A model generated the notes under the pieces. It had not been told where the DNA came from, ran no database searches, and saw nothing but the letters and a program-made list of their open reading frames with translations. This document shows, one piece after another, positions 1 through 7,706 of a stretch of 16,386 nt of DNA (positions are counted from its first letter, which is position 1; each line of letters opens with the position of its first letter). Origin of the DNA: Chloroflexota bacterium (GTDB taxonomy: Bacteria > Chloroflexota > UBA6077 > JADZDV01); contig JADZDV010000461.1 in the NCBI GenBank assembly GCA_020850915.1, positions 1 through 16,386 on the forward strand, written 5' to 3'. The translations under genes were made by a program, and so were the position numbers.

Positions 1-121
1 CCATCCGCTCGCTCCTCGAGCCGCCCGGTAGCCTCGGCGTTTCACGGCGGCAGTACACTGTACCGGAAGACCCTGGGCGGCTCGCGAGTCGACCGGAGCG
101 ATTCGGACGTTGACCTCCAGA

Positions 122-164
122 CGAACGAGCGGCCCCGATGAATGCCATCGGGGCCGCTCGTTCG
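122..164 (-). terminator. Perfect 19-bp hairpin, probable terminator
   Basis: Arms at 122-140 and 146-164 are exact reverse complements, with a 5-base loop (141-145). The hairpin starts 57 bases beyond the stop codon of the small leftward gene at 221-349, where a terminator of the amt-side transcripts would be expected. Neither side has a clear T run, so it would be a strong-stem, tail-less terminator, possibly working in both directions. It could also insulate whatever lies left of the window. Confidence 0.6.
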
Positions 165-220
165 ACGTCGTCGGTTCTTCCGGGAGTCGAGAGCTCCCCG
201 CCTGAGCCGGGAGCCGCGTC

Positions 221-349
221 TCAGACGTTCGCTGGCACCGTGCTCGCCTTTGCAGCGACCGGACGCGCAGCCTTGCGGGCCACGCCATCCGGCAGCACCA
301 TCCACGCGACGACCAGCAGCGCGAAGGCGACGAACGCGATGATCTCCAT
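221..349 (-). CDS. Small single-helix membrane protein, unknown function
   Basis: A 42-residue protein starting MEIIAFVAFALLVVAWMVLP. Residues 3-19 form one hydrophobic helix, followed by a basic, alanine-rich tail (GVARKAARPVAAKAS). I chose the ATG at 349 because a purine-rich ribosome-binding stretch (GGAAGAGGG) lies about 7 bases upstream. The longer open frame back to 448 would add a polar leader with no such site. It lies 108 bases downstream of amt on the same strand and just before a strong hairpin, so it may be the last gene of an amt transcript. It does not resemble GlnK/GlnB. No function can be assigned. The start signal and helix make it more credible than a chance frame. Confidence 0.5.
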   Translation of the reverse strand: MEIIAFVAFALLVVAWMVLPDGVARKAARPVAAKASTVPANV

Positions 350-457
350 GATCGATTCCCTCTTCCTTTCTCTGCCGATGGTTTGATCGTTCCCAAGTCC
401 CAGAGACCGACTCGTGTCTCGGGTCAGACGGTCGGGCGCAAGGCCCAAGCGTCGGAG

Positions 458-1687
458 TTACGTGAGCTGGTACGCCACCTCGCCGTGCTGGCTGACGTCG
501 AGGCCGAGGGCCTCCTCACGCTCCTCGACGCGGAGCCCGACAGCCAGGTCGATGGCCTTCAGGATCACGAAGGTCAGCACCGCCGAGTACGCGATGGACG
601 CGGCCACCGCCATGAGCTGAATGAGGAGCTGCAGCGGGTTGCCGAAGAAGAGGCCGTTGCCGCCCGCGTCGTTCACCGCCAGCGTGGCGAAGCCGCCGGT
701 CGCCAGCGCGCCCCAGATCCCGCCGACGCCGTGGACGCCGAAGACGTCCAGCGCATCGTCAACACCCAGCCGCCTGGTGACCTGGATCGCCACGTAGCAG
801 AAGACTCCCGCGCCGAGACCGATCAGGATCGCCGCGCCGATGGTCACGTAGCCCGAGGCTGGCGTGATCGCCACCAGGCCCGCCACCGCTCCAGCCGCCG
901 CGCCGACGACGCTCGGGTGTCCCTTGTGGGCCCAGCTCACCGTCATCCAGGTCAGCGCGCCCATCGCGGCCGCCGTGTTCGTCACCATGAGGGCATTCGC
1001 GGCGAGGCCGTTCGCGGCCAGAGCGCTGCCCGCGTTGAAGCCGAACCAGCCAAACCACAGCAGGCCAGCGCCCAGCACGGTCATCGTGACGTCGTGCGGG
1101 TCCATCTCTTCGGTGCCGTGGCCAGAGCGCCGCCCGAGCACCAGGGCCGCCACCAGGGCCGACACGCCCGAGGTGATGTGGACCACCGTGCCGCCGGCGA
1201 AGTCCAGGGCGCCCAGGGCCTTGAGCCAGCCGTTGGTACCCCAGACCCAGTGCGCCACCGGATCGTAGACCAGTGTCGTCCACAGCAAACAGAAGATCAC
1301 AAACGCCTTGAACCGCTTCCGCTCCGCGAACGCGCCGGTGATCAGCGCCGGCGTGATGATGGCGAACATCATCTGGAACGCCGCGAACGCCAGGTGCGGA
1401 ATGGTCGGCGCGTAGTCCGGGTTTGGGCTGCCGCCCACGCCGTTGAAGCCGAACCATTCGAGCCCGCCGATCAGCCCGCCCCGGTCAGGCCCGAACGCCA
1501 GGCTGTAGCCCCAGAGCACCCACTGGACGCTGATCAGGGCCAGGATGAAGAAGCTGTGCATGATCGTCGAGAGGACGTTCTTGCGGCGGACCAGCCCCCC
1601 GTAAAAGAACCCCAGCGCTGGCGTCATGAGCATGACGAGCCCGGCTGAGGCCAGCACCCATGCGGTATCTCCCGCGTTGACCTCCAT
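458..1687 (-). CDS. amt: Ammonium transporter (Amt/MEP/Rh family)
   Basis: A 409-residue polytopic membrane protein of normal Amt length with about 11 helices. It conducts ammonium/ammonia across the cytoplasmic membrane for nitrogen assimilation. Seen in the sequence: the N-terminal TPALGFFYGGLVRRKNVLS block, the DPVAHWVWG segment with the structural Asp, the family signature beginning DFAGGTVVHITSGVSALVAA with the first pore histidine, and the second pore histidine in VFGVHGVGGIWG. The C-terminal tail GLDVSQHGEVAYQL is the cytoplasmic segment that normally contacts the trimer and GlnK. ATG start at 1687, with only a G-rich stretch as ribosome-binding site. Usually glnK lies next to amt; here the neighbour downstream is a 42-residue membrane peptide and the one upstream is a glycosyltransferase. 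Identification is secure; the regulation partner is not visible. Confidence 0.96.
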   Translation of the reverse strand: MEVNAGDTAWVLASAGLVMLMTPALGFFYGGLVRRKNVLSTIMHSFFILALISVQWVLWGYSLAFGPDRGGLIGGLEWFGFNGVGGSPNPDYAPTIPHLAFAAFQMMFAIITPALITGAFAERKRFKAFVIFCLLWTTLVYDPVAHWVWGTNGWLKALGALDFAGGTVVHITSGVSALVAALVLGRRSGHGTEEMDPHDVTMTVLGAGLLWFGWFGFNAGSALAANGLAANALMVTNTAAAMGALTWMTVSWAHKGHPSVVGAAAGAVAGLVAITPASGYVTIGAAILIGLGAGVFCYVAIQVTRRLGVDDALDVFGVHGVGGIWGALATGGFATLAVNDAGGNGLFFGNPLQLLIQLMAVAASIAYSAVLTFVILKAIDLAVGLRVEEREEALGLDVSQHGEVAYQLT

Positions 1688-1763
1688 CCAGACCCCCGGC
1701 AGAGTGGTGTGGCCGTCCCGGTGCTGCTGACCGGCTCACGGACACCCTCGTCCGTCTGGGACC

Positions 1764-1769
1764 ATGATA
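1764..1769 (-). promoter_or_regulatory. Possible -10 box for amt
   Basis: On the minus strand the hexamer reads TATCAT, about 76 bases upstream of the amt ATG, inside a less GC-rich patch of the 281-base gap. No convincing -35 box sits at 16-18 bases. The placement is reasonable but the support is only a hexamer match. Confidence 0.25.
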
Positions 1770-1876
1770 GGTCCACAGGCTGCCCAGGATGACTGGCGGA
1801 TTGGACGAATTGGAGGGCCGTCATTTGTGCAGTGCATCCAAGACCTCACCGTCGCGCTACCGGCTTCGGGGCGAAG

Positions 1877-1913
1877 CTAGCCACGGGTCGCGCGGCAGTC
1901 GAAGCGTGGCTGG
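1877..1913 (-). terminator. Possible terminator after the glycan gene block
   Basis: Arms AGCCACG (1879-1885) and CGTGGCT (1905-1911) pair, extendable by a G-T and a C-G pair to 9 bp, around a 19-base loop. It lies about 55 bases past the stop of the leftward glycosyltransferase gene at 1969. There is no T tract and the loop is long, so this is weak. Confidence 0.25.
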
Positions 1914-1968
1914 ACGGGCACGGCGCTGAGCGAGGACGGAGCTGACGAGCGGCTGGTGGGAGGCGCGC

Positions 1969-3651
1969 TCAGGCGGGGCTATCGGCCCGGCGCGGCTCAG
2001 GCGCTCTGTGGCGCGCTTCGTCACGCGGGCGCAACCGCGCCCAGACTCGCGGGTCGAGCAGCGGCAGGAGGCATGGGACGATGTACAGCGGCAGCACCCA
2101 GCCGGGCAGGCTGGTGCTCCAGTAGTGGCGGTTGTACATCGCAATCGGCGCCGTCAGGGTGATGGCCAGGAGCACCCTGGTCAGCCAGCTCCTGAAGCCC
2201 AGCGGGATCGCCAGCATGAAGCCCCACGTGTGGTACCAGGGCATGACCCAGGTATTGACCAGCAGGAGGAAGAGCAGGAAAACCCGCGAAGCGGCGACGA
2301 GCGTGCTCCTGAACGTTTGCAGGCGGAGCAGCTCCCAGGCGAAGTAGACCAGGAACACTACGCGGGAGAGCCACTTGAAGGCAGTCCGCGCGGTGTCCCA
2401 GCTCTTCTGCTGGTCTTCGAGTCCCGGATCCAGCACTCGGTCGGCCAGCGTGAGGGCGGCGAGGTCTGGCAGCCAGTTGTTGTACATCGGTCCGGTGGAC
2501 CAGAACGACACGAGCTGGAACGTCTGTGGCCCCTCGTACCAGGGCTTGTACAGGGCGAGGGTGGTCCCAAGTGAGATCGCCACGCTGGCGGCGATGACGA
2601 GTAGCCGCTGGTGCAGCGTCTGGCGCTGCTTCGCCCAGTACAGCGCGACCACCGGAAGGATCAGGACGGGCGTGACCTTGATCAGCGCGGCCAGGGTCAG
2701 CATGGCGATCGCCAGCGCGTGCCGCGCGTAGGCCAGCAGGACGAACGCCCCCAGCACAAACGTCATCATCAGAACGTCGTTGTGGCCGCTGGCGCCGAAC
2801 TCGAACAGCAACAGGGGGTTCCAGGCGTACAGCAGCACGCCCGGCCCAACCCAGCGTGAGCCCATCCGTCGGAGCAGCAGGGCGAGCAGGCCGATGTTGG
2901 CGATGTTCGTCACACCGGCGACGAGCCGGTAGACGAGCGTCTGGTCGACGAGTGATCGGTTCGCGGTGAAGCCGGTCAGCCACCAGGAGAAGTCGAGCCA
3001 GAGCGGGCCGTAGATGGCCGGTGAGTAGTACCAGACCGGGTGGATCCAGGTCGTCATCTGATCCCCGGCGAAGTAGCCGGGGACGTACAGGTACGGGTTC
3101 AGATCGTAGACGCGGGCGATGTAGCCGTACATCGCATACGAGAACAGATCGGTGGTGACGATGCCGGGCATGAGCATCATCGTTACCTGGAACACCACCG
3201 CGCACGCCACGATCAGTCCGACCAGGAGCCGACTCGCCCGCGCCTGGCAGACCACCAGGAACGCCAGCAGGTAGACCGCGAACGAGAGGACCCACCACAG
3301 GGTGAACATCGTGGTGAGCTGCTCGAGCGACGTTGCCGCTGTGGGGAACCAGGCTTCGAACTGGTAGAGCAACGGTCGGAACAGATCCCAGGCCTGGCCG
3401 TACTGGATCAGGTACTCCTGGCTGAAGTCCGCCCCCTGGGTGAGGTCGAACGTGACTGGCCAGACGGCATACGCGGCCGCCTCCAGGCAGACGGCCAGGA
3501 GGAGCAGCAGAGCCAGCGCAAGGCACGGCGGCAGACGCCACGCCGGTCCTATCGCCTGCCGCGGCGTTGCGCCCCGGGCGCCCGAGGTGTGCAACGTCAG
3601 CGCCGTGCCGCTAGCCGCGCTTCCGGGCAAAGGTGACGAAGATATCGCCAA
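1969..3651 (-). CDS. GT-C glycosyltransferase, GT87/MptB-like (polyprenol-phosphate mannosyltransferase type)
   Basis: A polytopic membrane protein of up to 560 residues with about 12 helices. Such enzymes take a sugar, often mannose, from a polyprenol-phosphate donor and add it to a lipid or glycan on the outer face of the membrane. Visible family marks are an acidic first loop (GADFSQEY, near residue 75), the motif TTDLFSYAMYGYIA followed by DLNPYLYVPG (near 165-190), and FGASGHNDVLMMTFVLGAF with LAALIKVTPVLILP (near 285-330). These resemble the D-x-Y-x-Y...NPY and N-D...LK-P pattern of GT87/MptB proteins. The first possible start is a TTG at 3651, overlapping the upstream methyltransferase by 41 bases. 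No start has a good ribosome-binding site, and TTG codons at 3630 or 3594 are alternatives, so translational coupling is likely. The sugar and acceptor cannot be told from sequence. Confidence 0.8.
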   Translation of the reverse strand: MAISSSPLPGSAASGTALTLHTSGARGATPRQAIGPAWRLPPCLALALLLLLAVCLEAAAYAVWPVTFDLTQGADFSQEYLIQYGQAWDLFRPLLYQFEAWFPTAATSLEQLTTMFTLWWVLSFAVYLLAFLVVCQARASRLLVGLIVACAVVFQVTMMLMPGIVTTDLFSYAMYGYIARVYDLNPYLYVPGYFAGDQMTTWIHPVWYYSPAIYGPLWLDFSWWLTGFTANRSLVDQTLVYRLVAGVTNIANIGLLALLLRRMGSRWVGPGVLLYAWNPLLLFEFGASGHNDVLMMTFVLGAFVLLAYARHALAIAMLTLAALIKVTPVLILPVVALYWAKQRQTLHQRLLVIAASVAISLGTTLALYKPWYEGPQTFQLVSFWSTGPMYNNWLPDLAALTLADRVLDPGLEDQQKSWDTARTAFKWLSRVVFLVYFAWELLRLQTFRSTLVAASRVFLLFLLLVNTWVMPWYHTWGFMLAIPLGFRSWLTRVLLAITLTAPIAMYNRHYWSTSLPGWVLPLYIVPCLLPLLDPRVWARLRPRDEARHRAPEPRRADSPA

Positions 3652-4570
3652 GGTCCACGCTCACCAGGCGATCGCCCTGACCGCGGCGGTTGACCACCCA
3701 CTCCAGCAGTCGCGCGACCGGCCGGCAGTAGGCCTCCAGTCGTGAGACCAGGTATGCGAGGCGCACGACCCGCTTGTGTGCCACGGACCGCGCCACCTCG
3801 AAACCAGCCTCGGCGAGCATCTGCCGGAGCGTGCTGGGGGTGAAATAGTAGAGGTGCATCTGCATGTACCAGGGCCAGTGCCGGCCAAGCACGCGGGGGA
3901 ACCAGGCTTCGACGTTCATCGTCGAGATGGCCAACAGGCCGCCGGGACGGAGCAACGCGGCAGCGTGCTGCAGCTCGGCCAGCGGGTCCGCCAGGTGCTC
4001 GATGACGTCCCACATGGTGATGACGTCGAAACCCCCGGCCGGCAGGCTGACCGTCCCGAACGTCCCGTGAAGAACGTCCAGCCCGCGCTCTCGCGCCCGG
4101 TCGACCGACCAGCGCGACGGCTCGACACCCGAGACGTCCCAGCCGCGCTCCCGGGCGACGGTCAGAAAGACCCCGGTGTGGCAGCCGACGTCCAGCAGAC
4201 GCCCCGTCGCCTCATGCTGCTCGAGATCGTCGAGCACGCGGTTGAACGTTGCTATCCGGCCGGCCTGCTCCTCCTCGTACCGCTCATCTACGACTTCGTC
4301 ATAGGCGGCCACCAGGTCGGAAGGCTCAGGCTGCGGATTCTGCCGCACCAGCCCACAGCCGAGGCACCGGACAATCGGCCCGCAATGGCCGTACGCAGAG
4401 CTCGTGCAGGCGAAAAGCTCGGAGGTTTCAAAGTCGGCAATCCCGTCCCGCTCGGGATACAGCTCTCGGGCCGACTCTGAGCCGCACAGGTTACAGCGTA
4501 CGGAGCGGAGGTTACTCTTCAGGCGTAAGGTATCGAATTCGGCGCAAGACACTGGACGAATATTATTCAT
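3611..4570 (-). CDS. Class I SAM-dependent methyltransferase with N-terminal zinc ribbon
   Basis: A 319-residue soluble protein. An N-terminal zinc-ribbon-like part carries two CxxC pairs (C26/C29 in CNLCG and C69/C72 in CLGCG), followed by NPQPEPSDL. The Rossmann methyltransferase domain follows: SAM motif I LLDVGCHTG at 125-133, then VEPS, then FDVITMWDVIEHLADP and LLRPGGLLAIST. This layout is typical of UbiG-like methyltransferases in sugar and surface-polysaccharide clusters. It is flanked on the same strand by two GT-C glycosyltransferases, so methylation of a sugar or lipid-linked glycan is the best guess. The ATG at 4570 has no clear ribosome-binding site; in-frame TTG codons at 4639 and 4588 (the latter behind AGGGA) are alternatives. 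Its 3' end overlaps the next gene. Family assignment is firm; substrate is unknown. Confidence 0.88.
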   Translation of the reverse strand: MNNIRPVSCAEFDTLRLKSNLRSVRCNLCGSESARELYPERDGIADFETSELFACTSSAYGHCGPIVRCLGCGLVRQNPQPEPSDLVAAYDEVVDERYEEEQAGRIATFNRVLDDLEQHEATGRLLDVGCHTGVFLTVARERGWDVSGVEPSRWSVDRARERGLDVLHGTFGTVSLPAGGFDVITMWDVIEHLADPLAELQHAAALLRPGGLLAISTMNVEAWFPRVLGRHWPWYMQMHLYYFTPSTLRQMLAEAGFEVARSVAHKRVVRLAYLVSRLEAYCRPVARLLEWVVNRRGQGDRLVSVDLGDIFVTFARKRG

Positions 4571-4659
4571 ACGGCGCGTGGTGTGCAACCATTCCCTCGA
4601 GGTCGGACCCCTGGATTCGTTGAGACTCAGGCTCGACAAGCGCCCCGTGCCGCCATGCC

Positions 4660-4676
4660 GCCCGGTCTCTCCGGGC
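4660..4676 (-). terminator. Weak hairpin between two glycan genes
   Basis: GCCCGG and CCGGGC pair around the 5-base loop TCTCT, in the 126-base gap after the stop of the upstream glycosyltransferase (4697). With only 6 pairs and no T run, it may attenuate rather than end transcription, or may be chance in GC-rich DNA. Confidence 0.25.
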
Positions 4677-4696
4677 CTGCAAGGTGCATACCACTG

Positions 4697-6322
4697 TCAT
4701 GCGTTCGGGGCGATGCGCAGCAGGACGAACCGGTCGTCCTGCCAGAGCGTCTCCACACGGAGGAAGGCGGCGTAGAACGGCTGCCGGCCCTGCTCGGACC
4801 AGACGTACCGCACACCATAGCGCTGCACCAGGCGCTCCACCACCTCCCGCGAGTAGTCTGGTGAGTTGATCAGGAGCGGATAGCCCGGGGCCAGGTGGTA
4901 GAACGGATGCGCCCCCAGCAGTGGACCCGGTGGACTCGTCCGGAGCACAGCCGCCGCCTGCGCCACCCGGCGCACCTCCTCGAACCACGCCGTCTCCCCC
5001 TGGCTGCCGAAGTTGTCCGTCACGACGCCGCCGTCATAGTAGTAGGTCCGACTCGGCAGCGACCGGAACGTCCAGACAGACGTGATGACCGTGAGACCGA
5101 TTGTCAGGACGACCAGCGTTGCCCGCAGGTCCAGCGGGCGGAGCTGGCTCAGGCACCAGCTTCCGAGCAGCGCGGCGAGCGGGAGCAGCGGCACGAGGTA
5201 GCGGAACTTCGTCGTTGGCCAGAGCAGCACCAGCGCCAGGTGCGTGGCCGCCAGGACGAGCAGCCCCGCGAACGGCGCGGCGCGCCCGCGCAGCAGCCGC
5301 CAGCCGAGCACCAGACCCGCGGCCAGCGCGAGCTGGCCGAAGAGTGGGACGACGACGAAGCTCTGGCGCAGCACGAAACCAACGTTGCCATAGAGGTCGC
5401 CGGCCACGCGGCGCACGGTTGCCGGGAGACCGCCGCCCGCGCCCGCTGGCCGCTTGACGACTCCCGCCCCAGTCACGAGAACGTCAACCCGTTTGTCCGA
5501 TCCGCCAAGCTGCCGCTGCAGCGGCTGGCTGAAGACCGGATTGCCGTAGGTGACGGTATTGAACGCTAGCCAGGGGAGGACGACGACGAGCGACGACGCC
5601 AGCCCCACCGCCAGCACCCTCAGCCAGCCCCCCCTCGCCTGACGCTCCTTGACGGTTGACACCGCGCTCCCGCGACGCTCGGCCCACCAGCGCAGCCCGA
5701 GCGTCGCCGCGAACGCCGCTGGTAGAATGGCCGCCGGGTAGTTCACCAGGTAGGAAACGCCCATCAGGAGACCGACGACCATCGCCTCGCCGCTGTGACC
5801 GGGCGCCACGCGGGACAGGCGCCAGACGAACAGCACGTACAGCAGCGCCAGCAGGCTCCAGAGCGAGCCGTTGCCGGCGAAGTCCACCAGCAGGTAGGAG
5901 GCCGCGCAGAGCGCCGCCGCGAGCAGCGCCGCGCCGCGGCCGACGAGCCCCCGGCCGCACAGGTACACGGCCGGGACCAGTGCCAGGCCGGCCAGCAGCG
6001 ACCAGAGCCGCAACGCGAGATAGCTGTCGCCAAGGGCCAGCCGGCCGATCGCCCCGAGGAGCGGCCAGAGGGGAGGATGCTGGTCTGGCGGGTACCCGAA
6101 GCCGAATCGCTCGATCGGGTAGAAGCGGACGTCCACGATCGGCACGAGCAGTCGTCCCTGGAGGGCGACAGAGTCGGCGATCGCCGAGTCCAGCACCACA
6201 TCGCCGTGCGGCCAGAGGTTGAAGCCGACCGCGGCAGCGCGCGGCGCCAGGCCCAGCAGGACCAGCAGCGCCACGAGGAGCCAGTCCCGTCGGCGGTCCG
6301 CGAGCAGGCGGGGAGTGAGCAT
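4697..6322 (-). CDS. GT-C glycosyltransferase of the PMT/ArnT type (PMT_2, GT39/GT83-like)
   Basis: A 541-residue integral membrane protein with about 11-12 helices. An acidic periplasmic loop after helix 1 (PHGDVVLDSAIA, near residues 38-50) and the motif FGYPPDQHPPLWPLLGAIGR near 74-93 match the DQPPLYP-type signature of ArnT/PMT-like enzymes. These move a sugar from polyprenyl phosphate onto lipid or protein outside the cytoplasm. TTKFRYLVPLLPLAALLGS (near 368-386) is the usual late helix, followed by a soluble C-terminal domain of about 130 residues. The ATG at 6322 follows a perfect TATAAT by 7 bases, so the message is probably leaderless. It is the first gene of a three-gene leftward block with a methyltransferase and a second GT-C enzyme. 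Donor and acceptor are unknown. Confidence 0.85.
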   Translation of the reverse strand: MLTPRLLADRRRDWLLVALLVLLGLAPRAAAVGFNLWPHGDVVLDSAIADSVALQGRLLVPIVDVRFYPIERFGFGYPPDQHPPLWPLLGAIGRLALGDSYLALRLWSLLAGLALVPAVYLCGRGLVGRGAALLAAALCAASYLLVDFAGNGSLWSLLALLYVLFVWRLSRVAPGHSGEAMVVGLLMGVSYLVNYPAAILPAAFAATLGLRWWAERRGSAVSTVKERQARGGWLRVLAVGLASSLVVVLPWLAFNTVTYGNPVFSQPLQRQLGGSDKRVDVLVTGAGVVKRPAGAGGGLPATVRRVAGDLYGNVGFVLRQSFVVVPLFGQLALAAGLVLGWRLLRGRAAPFAGLLVLAATHLALVLLWPTTKFRYLVPLLPLAALLGSWCLSQLRPLDLRATLVVLTIGLTVITSVWTFRSLPSRTYYYDGGVVTDNFGSQGETAWFEEVRRVAQAAAVLRTSPPGPLLGAHPFYHLAPGYPLLINSPDYSREVVERLVQRYGVRYVWSEQGRQPFYAAFLRVETLWQDDRFVLLRIAPNA

Positions 6323-6329
6323 GGCGGCG

Positions 6330-6335
6330 ATTATA
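6330..6335 (-). promoter_or_regulatory. Consensus -10 box giving a leaderless transcript
   Basis: The minus strand reads TATAAT, then seven bases, then the ATG of the GT-C gene. A transcript from this box would begin at or next to the start codon, and no ribosome-binding site is present. No good -35 hexamer is seen at 16-18 bases; the heptamer tract begins 25 bases upstream of the box. Confidence 0.6.
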
Positions 6336-6360
6336 GGCAGGCCGGCGCCGTCACCGGGCA

Positions 6361-6423
6361 GCGAGCAGCGAGCAGCGAGCAGCGAGCAGCGGGCAGCGGG
6401 CAGCGGGCAGCGGGCAGCGGGCA
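6361..6423. repeat. Heptamer tandem repeat, 9 units
   Basis: Four copies of GCGAGCA are followed directly by five copies of GCGGGCA, 63 bases with no interruption. The two unit types differ at one base and are sorted into blocks, as expected from slippage. The tract fills the space between the leftward promoter at 6330-6335 and a rightward -10-like box at 6429-6434. It has no stop in several frames but does not look coding. Confidence 0.95.
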
Positions 6424-6428
6424 GTCCG

Positions 6429-6434
6429 TATCAT
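6429..6434 (+). promoter_or_regulatory. Possible -10 box for the YeaQ-like gene
   Basis: TATCAT starts six bases past the heptamer tract and about 67 bases ahead of the ATG at 6501. The tract itself would occupy the -35 position. Supported only by the hexamer and its placement. Confidence 0.35.
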
Positions 6435-6500
6435 AGGAAGGGTTGACCGGCCCGGCCGCCCGTCGCCGGGTGGGTCGCTGCCAACGAATGGGTGATCGCC

Positions 6501-6836
6501 ATGCTCTTCGTCCTGATCCTGCTGCTGATCGTCTTCGCAGTCATCATCTTCCTCACAGCGCACCTGGTCGGGCTGATCCTCCATCTGTTCATGGCCGCCG
6601 TGATCGGCGCGCTGGCTGACGCCGTGGTCCCCGGCCGTCTGCCGTACGGCTTCCTGGGGGCCATGGTGGCCGGGCTGATTGGGAGCTGGATCGGCACGGC
6701 ACTGCTGCACCAGGTCGTGGGGCCGCTGGGACCGCTCGGTCTGAGCGTCTTTGGCGTCCCGCTCATCCCCGCGTTCCTCGGCGCCGTTCTGGTCGCGTTC
6801 GTCGCGCGAGCGCTGGCACCGCGCGCTGTTCGGTAG
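6501..6836 (+). CDS. Small membrane protein, GlsB/YeaQ/YmgE-like (transglycosylase-associated family)
   Basis: A 111-residue, very hydrophobic protein with three to four helices. After an N-terminal helix (MLFVLILLLIVFAVIIFLTA), the segment AAVIGALADAVVPGRLPYGF, then GAMVAGLIGSWIGTAL, and the end AFLGAVLVAFVARAL follow the glycine-rich pattern of the YeaQ/GlsB family, which is often stress-linked but of unclear function. The extra N-terminal helix makes it longer than the usual 80-90 residues. The ATG at 6501 follows GGGTGA by five bases; a GTG at 6492 is an alternative that adds three residues. It diverges from the glycan block across the heptamer tract and stands alone before a small hairpin. 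The match is by pattern only. Confidence 0.6.
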   Translation: MLFVLILLLIVFAVIIFLTAHLVGLILHLFMAAVIGALADAVVPGRLPYGFLGAMVAGLIGSWIGTALLHQVVGPLGPLGLSVFGVPLIPAFLGAVLVAFVARALAPRAVR

Positions 6837-6859
6837 GCCAGGGTGACCGTCGCCTGGCC
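6836..6859 (+). terminator. Possible terminator after the YeaQ-like gene
   Basis: GGCCAGG (6836-6842) and CCTGGCC (6853-6859) pair exactly around a 10-base loop, starting on the last base of the stop codon. There is no T tract. Position is suitable and strength moderate. Confidence 0.35.
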
Positions 6860-7009
6860 GGCTGGTCGTGACACGGCCGTCGTAGGGGTCGCCGGCCATT
6901 CCGCGGCATCTTTCGGCCGCGCCCTTTGGCCCTGACGTTCGGATTCCGCTGACTCCGGCGATGTACACTCGCCTGGGAACGATGGCCGCCAGCGGTCGAG
7001 AGGACAGCC

Positions 7010-7696
7010 GTGTCTGACAGCGAGTCTCCGCCAGCACCGGTTCTGAGCGAAACCGCCTTCCTGGTCCGTGCCCCGGATGAGCCCGGCATCATGCACCAGC
7101 TGACCGGCGTGATCTCCGATCATCGCGCGAATATCACGTACGTGGATATCACTGCGCGCTCCGGAGGCAGGACCGCCATCTACTTCGAGCTGGAGTCCGT
7201 CGCCAACGTCACACAGCTCCTAGCCGAACTGCGACAGCTTCCGATCGTCGAGGCGCTGGAGGAGGCGCCGAGCTTCCGCAAGATCTACGGCAAGCGCATC
7301 ATCGTGATTGGCGGCGGGGCGCAGGTGGGCCAGGTGGTGATCGGCGCCGTTTCGGAGGCGGACCGTCACAACATCCGTGGCGAGCGCATCTCAGTGGATA
7401 CGATCCCGCTCGTGGGCGAGGAGAACCTGGCCGCCGCCGTGCGCGCCGTCGGGCGGCTACCACGGGCCGTCGCGCTGATCCTGGCCGGCGCGCTCATGGG
7501 CGGCGACATCGCCCAGGCCGTGCGGGAAGTCCGCGAGCAGGGCATTGTCGTGGTCTCGCTGAACATGGCGGGCAGCGTCCCGGACGCGGCGGACCTGGTG
7601 GTCTCGGACCCGGTGCAGGCCGGCGTGATGACGGTGATGGCGATCGCCGACACGGCACGCTTCAACATCCGGCGCCAGCAGGGTCGAAGGTACTGA
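7010..7696 (+). CDS. ACT-domain protein with a conserved C-terminal domain (DUF5612-like)
   Basis: A 228-residue soluble protein. Residues about 14-85 form an ACT-type ligand-binding domain (TAFLVRAPDEPGIMHQLTGV, then DITARSGGRTAIYFELE). ACT domains usually bind amino acids. The rest, about 100-222, is a strongly patterned second domain: IIVIGGGAQVGQVVIGAVSE, ADRHNIRGERISVDTIPLVG, ALILAGALMGGDIAQAV, SLNMAGSVPDAADLVVSDPV and MAIADTARFNI. From memory this resembles the DUF5612 proteins of methanogenic archaea; I cannot confirm it here. The start is GTG at 7010, preceded by GAGGAC. A -10-like TACACT lies at 6964-6969. murJ begins ten bases after its stop, so the two are probably cotranscribed. 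The function is unknown, with a sensing or regulatory role likely. Confidence 0.75.
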   Translation: MSDSESPPAPVLSETAFLVRAPDEPGIMHQLTGVISDHRANITYVDITARSGGRTAIYFELESVANVTQLLAELRQLPIVEALEEAPSFRKIYGKRIIVIGGGAQVGQVVIGAVSEADRHNIRGERISVDTIPLVGEENLAAAVRAVGRLPRAVALILAGALMGGDIAQAVREVREQGIVVVSLNMAGSVPDAADLVVSDPVQAGVMTVMAIADTARFNIRRQQGRRY

Positions 7697-7706
7697 CTCC
7701 CTGACG

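Noticed and set aside
383..1648. Long plus-strand frame opposite amt
   Set aside because: It is the antisense shadow of a secure ammonium transporter. Its translation is low-complexity, rich in Arg, Ala, His and Asp, with no family pattern.
2008..3636. Plus-strand frames opposite the GT87-like gene
   Set aside because: These are polar, repetitive antisense translations of a membrane protein, with no motif or start signal.
6361..6423. Heptamer tract as coding sequence (AAR/SEQ-type repeats)
   Set aside because: Open frames across it are a by-product of the repeat, which lies between two promoters.
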